A stretch of 22,357 bases of DNA from Gammaproteobacteria bacterium RIFCSPHIGHO2_12_FULL_38_11 (GTDB lineage Bacteria; Pseudomonadota; Gammaproteobacteria; Coxiellales; Coxiellaceae), in the NCBI GenBank assembly GCA_001801515.1, contig MGXX01000067.1:1-22357 (forward strand). Direction: 5' to 3'. Positions within the stretch are counted from its first letter, which is position 1. Every line of letters begins with the position of its first letter. Positions 15,800 through 22,357 of this stretch are shown here, one piece after another. A program made the position numbers and the translations under genes. The notes beneath the pieces are model-generated. The model was not told where the DNA came from, searched no databases, and saw nothing but the letters and a program-made list of their open reading frames with translations.

Positions 15800-17563
15800 A
15801 TGAGTAATGAAAATATCAGAACAGAGCAATTCGATGCGGTGATTATTGGCGCTGGCGGTGCTGGTATGCGTGCGTCATTACAGATGGCGCAAAGTGGTTA
15901 TAAAGTTGCGGTGATTTCAAAAGTATATCCTACGCGTTCACACACTGTATCTGCACAAGGTGGCATCGCGGCAGCGCTGGGTAATGTGGTTCCCGACAAG
16001 TGGGAATGGCATATGTATGACACAATTATGGGCTCTGATTTTTTAGCGGATCAAGATGCGGCGGAATATATGTGTCAACAAGCACCAGCATCCGTTATTG
16101 AATTAGAGCATATGGGCTTACCTTTTTCGCGTTTGGAAGATGGCAAAATTTATCAACGCGCTTTTGGCGGACATACGCGTGATTTCGGAGGCGAATTAGC
16201 AAGGCGTACTTGTGCGGCGGCAGATCGTACAGGGCATGCGATGTTACATACGTTGTACCAAAAAAATATTGAAGCAGGTACTAATTTTTTTAATGAATGG
16301 GTAGCATTGGATTTGGTGCGTTCAGATAGCGGCGGTATTTCCGGTGTAATGGCCATTTGCATGGAAACGGGTGAAGTCGTTTATTTCAAAGCAAAAGCGG
16401 TGGCATTGGCAACAGGGGGCGCCGGTCGAATTTTTGAAACAACGACCAATGCGTATACAAATACAGGTGACGGTATTGGTTTAGTATTGCGTGCCGGGTT
16501 GCCCGTGCAAGACATGGAATTTTGGCAATTTCACCCAACTGGTTTGGCAGGTGTCGGTGCATTAATGACAGAAGGTTGTCGCGGTGAGGGTGGTTATTTG
16601 CTGAATGGATTAGGGGAGCGTTTTATGGAACGCTATTCTCCCCATTTAAAAGATTTAGATTGTCGCGACATTGTATCGCGTTCATCCATTATTGAAATTT
16701 TGGAAGGTCGCGGTGCTGGTCCTGAAAAAGATTATGTATTATTAAAACTGGATCACCTAGGTGAAAAAGTATTGAATGAACGTTTGCCGGGCATTCTTGA
16801 ATTATCGCGTAAATTTTTAAACATTGATCCAGTGAAAGAACCCGTTCCTGTTGTGCCAACTTGTCATTATCAAATGGGCGGCATTCCAACAACAATTCAT
16901 GGTCAAGTGATTACGCGTGTAAATGGGCAAGATAAAATTGTTGAGGGGCTATTTGCAGCGGGTGAATGTGCCTGCGTTTCCGTGCATGGTGCGAATCGAC
17001 TAGGCACTAATTCATTATTAGATTTGGTGGTGTTTGGTCGCGCAATTGGCTTGTATTTAGAAAAAGAATTGAAAGAAGGATTAAAACATCGCACAGAAAG
17101 CGATGGTGAAATGGACCGTGCTTTGTCTCGTTATAAACGATGGGATGATAAGTCACATACCGAAGACCCTTATGCTATCCGACACGCAATGAAAAAGATT
17201 ATGCAAAATAATTTTGGTGTGTTTCGTAATGCAGATCATATGGAAAAAGGGTTGCATGAATTACAACAATTAAGTGAGCGTTTAAAAAAAGCAAAATTGT
17301 CTGATCATTCTCGCGCATTCAATACAACGCGCATTGAAATGTTGGAATTGGATAATATGATGGCAACGGCATTGGCGACAGCGAAATTAGCCTTTGACCG
17401 AAAAGAAAGTCGTGGTGCGCATGCGCGATATGATTACACACACCGTGATGATGAACATTGGTTAAAGCATTCGATTTATTTTTCTGATGGCACAACTGAT
17501 TTCCGTCCGGTCAATATGACGCCGAAGGATGTTCAACCCCTAGCGCTAAAAGAGCGAGGATAA
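15800..17563 (+). CDS. sdhA: Succinate dehydrogenase flavoprotein subunit
   Basis: The 587-residue protein oxidises succinate to fumarate. The FAD-binding GAGGAGM motif is at 17-23, and H48 in [10 protein letters not shown] is the residue that carries covalent FAD. The active-site region includes [32 protein letters not shown] and the FAD-contacting [18 protein letters not shown] are also present. The C-terminus [13 protein letters not shown] is typical. Length equals that of the E. coli enzyme to within a residue or so. It follows the sdhD hairpin and precedes sdhB by three bases. Confidence 0.99.
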   Translation: MSNENIRTEQFDAVIIGAGGAGMRASLQMAQSGYKVAVISKVYPTRSHTVSAQGGIAAALGNVVPDKWEWHMYDTIMGSDFLADQDAAEYMCQQAPASVIELEHMGLPFSRLEDGKIYQRAFGGHTRDFGGELARRTCAAADRTGHAMLHTLYQKNIEAGTNFFNEWVALDLVRSDSGGISGVMAICMETGEVVYFKAKAVALATGGAGRIFETTTNAYTNTGDGIGLVLRAGLPVQDMEFWQFHPTGLAGVGALMTEGCRGEGGYLLNGLGERFMERYSPHLKDLDCRDIVSRSSIIEILEGRGAGPEKDYVLLKLDHLGEKVLNERLPGILELSRKFLNIDPVKEPVPVVPTCHYQMGGIPTTIHGQVITRVNGQDKIVEGLFAAGECACVSVHGANRLGTNSLLDLVVFGRAIGLYLEKELKEGLKHRTESDGEMDRALSRYKRWDDKSHTEDPYAIRHAMKKIMQNNFGVFRNADHMEKGLHELQQLSERLKKAKLSDHSRAFNTTRIEMLELDNMMATALATAKLAFDRKESRGAHARYDYTHRDDEHWLKHSIYFSDGTTDFRPVNMTPKDVQPLALKERG

Positions 17564-17566
17564 TTT

Positions 17567-18286
17567 ATGACTATTCCACAATTAAAATCTCGCGTCATGA
17601 CCTTTTCAATTTACCGCTTCGATCCTGATGTCAATAAAAAACCATCAATGCAGGATTATCAATTAGATATCGAAACCATAAAAGGTAAAATGTTATTAAA
17701 CGCAATCGAAGCGATTAAAGAACAAAATCCTGACATTGGTTTTCGTCGTTCATGCGCTGAAGGGGTTTGTGGTTCAGATGGAATGAATATCAATGGAACT
17801 AATGGTTTGGCTTGTATTACGCGTTTGCATGATTTACCCGATCGTGTTGTGTTGATGCCATTGCCTGGGTTTCCAGTAATTCGTGATTTAATTGTCGATA
17901 TGGAACCGTTTTTTAATCAATATAAACGCATCAAACCTTATTTGCAAAATAATGAAAAATCACCGAAAAAAGAGCGATTACAATCACCTACCGAACGTGC
18001 AAAATTAGATGGCCTATATGAATGTATTTTATGTGCATGTTGCACGTCTTCTTGCCCATCTTATTGGTGGAACCCTGATAAATTTGTCGGCCCTGCTGGT
18101 TTATTAAATGCTTATCGATTTGTTGCTGATAGCCGTGATACGCAAACTAAAGAACGTTTAGATAATTTAAAAGATCCTTTCAGTGTATTTCGCTGCCGCA
18201 CGATTATGAATTGTGCGAGTGTTTGTCCAAAAGGATTAAATCCAACAGAAGCGATTCGTAAATTGCGGACAGAAATGTTGCTGTAG
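17567..18286 (+). CDS. sdhB: Succinate dehydrogenase iron-sulfur subunit
   Basis: The 239-residue subunit passes electrons from FAD to quinone through three clusters. The [2Fe-2S] ligands are C63, C68, D71 and C83; the aspartate replaces a cysteine, as in E. coli SdhB. The [4Fe-4S] and [3Fe-4S] clusters are held by CILCACCTSSCP and CRTIMNCASVCPKG. AGGA lies six bases before the ATG. It ends the sdhCDAB set and is followed by a GC-rich stem-loop. Confidence 0.98.
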   Translation: MTIPQLKSRVMTFSIYRFDPDVNKKPSMQDYQLDIETIKGKMLLNAIEAIKEQNPDIGFRRSCAEGVCGSDGMNINGTNGLACITRLHDLPDRVVLMPLPGFPVIRDLIVDMEPFFNQYKRIKPYLQNNEKSPKKERLQSPTERAKLDGLYECILCACCTSSCPSYWWNPDKFVGPAGLLNAYRFVADSRDTQTKERLDNLKDPFSVFRCRTIMNCASVCPKGLNPTEAIRKLRTEMLL

Positions 18287-18306
18287 AGCGCGATTTATCG
18301 CGTCTA
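18284..18306 (+). other. Stem-loop at the end of sdhB
   Basis: TAGA-G-CGCGAT and ATCGCG-TCTA form a ten-pair stem with one bulged G and a two-base nominal loop, starting on the sdhB stop codon. No T-run follows; the DUF29 Shine-Dalgarno (GAGGGGAGG) comes directly after. It may protect the sdh mRNA end or set the level of downstream genes. Confidence 0.6.
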
Positions 18307-18316
18307 GAGGGGAGGA

Positions 18317-18772
18317 ATGATGAATACAAAACTACACAAAGAATACGATAAAGATTTCTATGCTTGGACTATGCATAACGCGCAATTATTGCGTCAAGGA
18401 AAATTATCTGAAATAGATATTGAGAATGTAGCTGAGGAAATTGAAAGTATGGGAAAAAGTGATAAATGGCAATTAATTAATCGCTTGGCTGTTTTAATCG
18501 CACATTTGCTTAAATGGCAATGTCAGCCAGAAAGGCGCGGTAATAGTTGGCTTGCAATAATAAAAGAGCAACGTTTGCGGGTTAAGCGTTTACTAGGTGA
18601 AAGTCCAAGTTTAAAGCATGAGCTCAGTCTGAAACTAGCAGATGCTTATGAATTGGCTGTCTTAAAAGCGATGAAAGAAACAAACTTACCGGAAAAATCT
18701 TTTGTGAAAGACTGTCCGTTTACACTTGATCAATGCTTACGAGATAATTTTTTTCCTAAAAATAAAGAATAG
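18317..18772 (+). CDS. DUF29 family protein of unknown function
   Basis: The 151-residue protein matches DUF29. It has an N-terminal YDKDFYAWTMHNAQLLRQGKLSEIDIENVAEEIESMG block and a central helical part LINRLAVLIAHLLKWQCQPERRGNSW. The C-terminal part holds LADAYELAVLKAMKET and FPKN. No signal peptide or membrane segment is seen. A strong purine-rich ribosome-binding site precedes two adjacent ATGs (18317 and 18320); either may be used. Its function is not established. Its position between sdhB and sucA, in the same direction and with 21 bases to sucA, places it inside an otherwise standard TCA operon. DUF29 genes are often found as scattered paralogues, so it may simply be an insertion. Confidence 0.85.
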   Translation: MMNTKLHKEYDKDFYAWTMHNAQLLRQGKLSEIDIENVAEEIESMGKSDKWQLINRLAVLIAHLLKWQCQPERRGNSWLAIIKEQRLRVKRLLGESPSLKHELSLKLADAYELAVLKAMKETNLPEKSFVKDCPFTLDQCLRDNFFPKNKE

Positions 18773-18793
18773 TGTATAGCGAGTAAAACAGTT

Positions 18794-21604
18794 ATGTTAA
18801 ACGACCAATTTGAAAAAACTTCTTATCTTTCCGGCGACAGCGCTGGCTATATCGATGATTTATACGAAACGTATTTGCAAGATCCGAATAAAGTACCTGA
18901 TCATTGGAAAAATTATTTTTCGTCAATTCAAACAGATAAAAAAGAGTTTTCACATGAAGCCATTCGTGAACAATTAATTGCACAGTCACAATCAGCGTCA
19001 CCGTTACAATCACCATCACAACCCCCCCAAAAACAATCTGCTGTTGATGCTTTAATTACAGCGTATCGTCGTTATGGCCATTTAAATGCAAAAATAGATC
19101 CGCTTAATGCGGAAATTATTTCTGATGTGCGTTTGACGTTAGCACATTATGGTTTGAGCGATGCTGATTTAAATGAAAACTTTGATGCGCGCCAATTGTT
19201 TTTAAATAATGGGGCAGCGACATTAGAAAAAATTATCACCACTTTGAAAACATTATATTGTGGTTCAATCGGCATTGAATATACTCGATTAATAAATGAA
19301 GACGAACGTGATTGGTTACGTGATTATATTGAAAATAAAATCCCCGCCTTGCAATTTTCAGCTGAACAAGAAAAACAAATTCTTGAGAAGTTAACGCAAG
19401 CTGAAGGAATGGAAAAATACCTTGACACGAAATACCCTGGTCAAAAGCGCTTTTCAATTGAAGGTGCTGATGCATTAATTCCGATATTGGATGTATTAAG
19501 CTTTGATGCACGTAAAAAAAATGTGCGTGAATTGGTGATTGGCATGGCGCATCGGGGGCGTTTAAATGTGCTCTTAAATATCATGGGAAAATCACCGACA
19601 GATTTATTTCAAGAATTTGATGGCACAAAAGATTATGGAGATGTGACAGGCGATGTAAAATACCACAAAGGATATTCATGCGATGTGGAAACACCTGACG
19701 GTCCAATTCATATATCGCTCGGATTTAATCCTTCACATTTAGAATTTATTAATACGGTTGTGATGGGTTCAGTCAGAGCACGTCAAGAACGTTCGACAGA
19801 AATCCCTAAAAAAGATTATGCATTGGCCGTATTAGTGCATGGTGATGCAGCATTTGCAGGGCAAGGTATTGTGATGGAAACCTTGGCAATGTCACAAACG
19901 CGTGCCTACAATATCGGCGGAACAATTCATATCATTACGAATAATCAAGTGGGATTTACAACCAGCAATCCTCAAGATGCCCGATCATCACGTTATTGTT
20001 CTGATATTGCGAAGATGATTGATGCACCCATATTGCATGTAAATGGTGATGATGCAGAAGCCTGTATCCGTGTCATGAAACTGGCATTAGATTATCGCAT
20101 GCGTTTTCATAAAGACGTTGTTATTGATTTGGTTTGTTATCGTATGCATGGTCATAATGAAGCGGATGACCCAACCTGTACGCAACCTTTGATGTATCAA
20201 ATTATTCACGCGAAAAAAACACCACGTGCAATCTACGCCGATTTTTTAATTTCGCAAAACATAATTTCTGTTGCAGAAGCAGATCAATTTGTTTCGAATT
20301 ACCGCGATGGCTTAGATGCAGGTCACGTTGTTTTGAAATTATTAAAGAATGGATTGGCTGAAAAGTATGCTGAAAATTGGGCAGCATTTTTAAATACAGG
20401 TTGGGAAATTAAAGCAAATACAGGTGTCCCATCCGATGTGCTCGAATTTTTAGGAAAAAGAATCACTTCCATTCCAGAAGGATTTACCTTGCAACGACAA
20501 GTCGCAATGATTATGCAGGCCAGAGTAAAAATGATGGCTGGTGAGCAGCCACTGGATTGGGGATGTGCTGAAACACTCGCTTACGCTGCGTTATTATATG
20601 AAAATCATCCTGTCAGATTTACGGGTGAAGATGTTAGGCGCGGTACTTTTTTTCATCGACATGCTGCCTTGTTCGATCAAAAAACGGGCGAGTGTTATAT
20701 GCCGTTATTGCATATCGATCCAAAACAAGCGCCCATGCAAATTTATGATTCGTTATTGTCAGAAATGGGTGCGCTGGGATTTGAATATGGTTATTCTTCC
20801 GCAGATCCAAATTCATTGGTTATGTGGGAAGCGCAATTTGGCGATTTTGTGAATGTGGCGCAAGTGATTATTGATCAATTTATCAGTTCTGCTTGGCAAA
20901 AATGGAATCGTTTATCCGGACTGGTGATGTTGTTGCCCCACGGTTCTGAAGGTCAAGGTCCTGAGCATTCTTCTGCACGGTTAGAACGTTTTTTACAATT
21001 GTGTGCGCAAGAAAATATGCAAGTGTGTGTGCCCAGCACACCCGCGCAAATTTTTCATTTGCTGCGTCGTCAAGCATTGCGCCAATATCGTAAACCCTTA
21101 ATTGTGATGTCGCCCAAAAGTTTATTGCGACACAAATCAGCGGTGTCGAATTTAGATGAATTAATTCAGGGTGAATTTCAATGTGTCATTTCTGAAGTCG
21201 ATACGATGGATGCAGATAAAGTAACGCGATTGGTTTTATGTTCCGGAAAAATTTATTACGAATTACTTGCAAAACGGCGTGAAGAAAAAATTGACACTAT
21301 CGCTATTGTACGTATTGAGCAATTATATCCTTTTCCGGATAATCAATTAAAATCAGAAATGAATAAATATGCAAATTTAAAAGAAATCGTGTGGTGTCAA
21401 GAAGAACCAAAAAATCAAGGCGCATGGTATTCATCACGCCACCGGATACTGCGATGTATTCCTGAAAACGGACATCGCTTATTTTATGCAGGTAGACGAG
21501 CAATGGCAGCGCCAGCAGCAGGCTATCCAGCATTGCATAATAAACAACAAGCGGATTTAATTAATCAAGCGTTGGGTTTTGTGCCCTTGGTTGAATCTAG
21601 ATAA
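18794..21604 (+). CDS. sucA: 2-Oxoglutarate dehydrogenase E1 component
   Basis: The 936-residue thiamin-diphosphate enzyme decarboxylates 2-oxoglutarate and transfers the succinyl group to the lipoyl arm of SucB. The N-terminal segment YIDDLYETYLQDPNKVPDHWKNYF is the E2-binding type seen in E1o. Active-site blocks are GMAHRGRLNVL (H253), GFNPSHLEF, the cofactor-binding GDAAFAGQG (from G350/D351) and NNQVGFTT (from N383). The C-terminal half has LLPHGSEGQGPEHSSARLERFLQL and the terminal WCQEEPKNQGAW block. Length is normal. The Shine-Dalgarno is weak. Its stop is followed by a repeat-bearing gap before sucB. Confidence 0.98.
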   Translation: MLNDQFEKTSYLSGDSAGYIDDLYETYLQDPNKVPDHWKNYFSSIQTDKKEFSHEAIREQLIAQSQSASPLQSPSQPPQKQSAVDALITAYRRYGHLNAKIDPLNAEIISDVRLTLAHYGLSDADLNENFDARQLFLNNGAATLEKIITTLKTLYCGSIGIEYTRLINEDERDWLRDYIENKIPALQFSAEQEKQILEKLTQAEGMEKYLDTKYPGQKRFSIEGADALIPILDVLSFDARKKNVRELVIGMAHRGRLNVLLNIMGKSPTDLFQEFDGTKDYGDVTGDVKYHKGYSCDVETPDGPIHISLGFNPSHLEFINTVVMGSVRARQERSTEIPKKDYALAVLVHGDAAFAGQGIVMETLAMSQTRAYNIGGTIHIITNNQVGFTTSNPQDARSSRYCSDIAKMIDAPILHVNGDDAEACIRVMKLALDYRMRFHKDVVIDLVCYRMHGHNEADDPTCTQPLMYQIIHAKKTPRAIYADFLISQNIISVAEADQFVSNYRDGLDAGHVVLKLLKNGLAEKYAENWAAFLNTGWEIKANTGVPSDVLEFLGKRITSIPEGFTLQRQVAMIMQARVKMMAGEQPLDWGCAETLAYAALLYENHPVRFTGEDVRRGTFFHRHAALFDQKTGECYMPLLHIDPKQAPMQIYDSLLSEMGALGFEYGYSSADPNSLVMWEAQFGDFVNVAQVIIDQFISSAWQKWNRLSGLVMLLPHGSEGQGPEHSSARLERFLQLCAQENMQVCVPSTPAQIFHLLRRQALRQYRKPLIVMSPKSLLRHKSAVSNLDELIQGEFQCVISEVDTMDADKVTRLVLCSGKIYYELLAKRREEKIDTIAIVRIEQLYPFPDNQLKSEMNKYANLKEIVWCQEEPKNQGAWYSSRHRILRCIPENGHRLFYAGRRAMAAPAAGYPALHNKQQADLINQALGFVPLVESR

Positions 21605-21608
21605 CCAG

Positions 21609-21650
21609 CTCAGAGCCCCCTGAGCGTAAGCGAGTGGGAGCGACAGAGCC
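21609..21650 (+). repeat. GC-rich repeat, copy 1, between sucA and sucB
   Basis: This 42-base stretch aligns with 21986-22025 inside sucB at 33 of 42 columns, with two gaps. Both share CTCAGA, GAGC, AAGCGAGTGG and AGCGAC in the same order and spacing. The left part can fold: GCTCAG (21608-21613) pairs with CTGAGC (21620-21625). It is clearly richer in GC than its surroundings. It looks like a small dispersed palindromic element. Confidence 0.65.
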
Positions 21651-21711
21651 TGCACATGATTTACAATATAATTTACGACTGAACATCAGAATAAATGAGG
21701 AAAATAACATC

Positions 21712-22357
21712 ATGACAATCGAAATCAAAGTACCGGGCCTTCCTGAATCTGTTACGGATGCGACTATTGCAAAATGGTATAAAAAAGTCGGCGATTCAAT
21801 CGCGCGCGATGAAAATTTAGTGGACCTTGAAACAGATAAGGTAATGCTTGAAGTGCCAGCGCCCAGAGCCGGTGTCATTGAGAAAATTGTAGCAGTTGAA
21901 GGATCGGTGGTCACGGCAGGCCAATTGCTTGCCATTATTCGTGAAGGAGATGCGGCAGCAGCGCCCGTTGCCATGGTGAACGCGCCTCAGAACCCAGAGC
22001 TGAAGCGAGTGGAAGCGACGAAGCCGGTAGCTGAACCACAAAAAGAAACATCTACAGTGAAGCCAGCGAACGCAACAAGCGTAGCGATTGAGCCTTCTGA
22101 CCTTGCCGCATCACTCACTCCCTCCGAACGTCGTGCCGCAAGATCTGGCACCTTAACGCAACACGCTACAACAACATTATCAAACTCACGCGAAGAAAAA
22201 CGTGTTCCCATGTCTCGCCTTCGCCAACGTGTTGCAGAACGTTTAAAAGAAGTGCAAAACACTGCAGCGATTCTTACCACATTTAACGAAATCAATATGA
22301 AACCCGTAATGGATTTACGCAATAAATATAAAGACGAATTTGAAAAGAAAACAGGTT
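21712..22357 (+). CDS. sucB: 2-Oxoglutarate dehydrogenase E2 component (dihydrolipoyl succinyltransferase), 3' end outside window
   Basis: The first 215 codons are present. Residues 1 to about 78 form a lipoyl domain with the lipoyl-lysine K43 in DLETDKVML. From about 163 the catalytic domain begins (EKRVPMSRLRQRVAERL, then TTFNEINMKPVMDLR), as in E. coli SucB. Between them the usual E3-binding domain is not complete. LTPSERRAARSG (135-146) resembles its first helix, but the following G-x-G-x-x-G-R-x-T-x-x-DV part is missing and a Ser/Thr/Asn linker follows. The linker is GC-rich and contains repeat copy 2. GAGGA lies ten bases before the ATG. It works with SucA and a lipoamide dehydrogenase. 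Confidence 0.95.
   Translation, partial: MTIEIKVPGLPESVTDATIAKWYKKVGDSIARDENLVDLETDKVMLEVPAPRAGVIEKIVAVEGSVVTAGQLLAIIREGDAAAAPVAMVNAPQNPELKRVEATKPVAEPQKETSTVKPANATSVAIEPSDLAASLTPSERRAARSGTLTQHATTTLSNSREEKRVPMSRLRQRVAERLKEVQNTAAILTTFNEINMKPVMDLRNKYKDEFEKKTG
21986..22025 (+). repeat. GC-rich repeat, copy 2, in frame inside sucB
   Basis: This is the second copy of the element at 21609-21650, read in frame as the linker residues PQNPELKRVEATKP (92-105). It keeps the reading frame and lies in a disordered inter-domain linker, the kind of place where in-frame palindromic elements are tolerated. A weaker possible third copy lies around 22064-22095 (ending AGCGATTGAGCC). Confidence 0.55.

Noticed and set aside
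15441..15803. 120-codon frame overlapping sdhD in another phase
   Set aside because: It is Cys/Phe/His-rich nonsense over the strongly supported sdhD and runs through the intergenic hairpin.
21597..22322. Minus-strand frames opposite sucB
   Set aside because: They arise from GC-rich, stop-poor linker sequence of sucB; the plus-strand lipoyl and catalytic domains are unambiguous.
1..22357. CRISPR array, tRNA, rRNA or insertion sequence
   Set aside because: No regular spacer-repeat pattern, tRNA cloverleaf signature, rRNA-like sequence or transposase motif was seen on either strand by reading.

Overview
The window is AT-rich bacterial chromosome (my estimate is about 38-40% GC; not computed). 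The gene set and protein sequences point to a gammaproteobacterium, most likely of the order Legionellales (Coxiella/Legionella relatives). gltA is divergent from sdhC-sdhD-sdhA-sdhB and sucA-sucB follow; glyA-nrdR-nusB and pgpA lie close by; and the proteins read like those families. The genus cannot be fixed from the sequence alone.

Region 1 (1-8474, minus strand) is a tight four-gene operon: jetA (DUF3375), jetB (DUF4194), jetC (SMC-like ATPase) and a large SNF2-family helicase. The first three are the core of a type I Wadjet anti-plasmid system, an SMC-like complex that extrudes DNA loops. In the position where the nuclease gene jetD normally sits, the fourth cistron is instead an SNF2 translocase that overlaps the jetC stop by four bases. 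The operon starts from a near-consensus sigma70 promoter: TTGACA, 17 bp, TATCAT. The helicase is cut by the left window edge only a few codons from its expected end, so whether jetD follows cannot be seen.

Region 2 (8592-9695, minus) encodes a secreted protein with a phosphatidylinositol-specific phospholipase C X domain, a possible host- or lipid-directed enzyme.

Region 3 (9953-12139, plus) is a housekeeping run, glyA-nrdR-nusB, ending in a terminator shared with a convergent gene. The minus-strand block that follows (12225-14837) is gltA, pgpA and an XRE/S24-like repressor whose protease dyad looks dead.

Region 4 (15026-end, plus) is the TCA-cycle block sdhCDAB, a DUF29 gene, sucA and the start of sucB. 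Citrate synthase, succinate dehydrogenase and 2-oxoglutarate dehydrogenase are thus clustered around one divergent control region. A GC-rich repeat of about 40 bp occurs twice, between sucA and sucB and in frame inside the sucB linker. That SucB linker also lacks a recognisable complete E3-binding domain.

No tRNA, rRNA, CRISPR array or insertion sequence was recognised. No gene-free stretch exceeds 300 bases.
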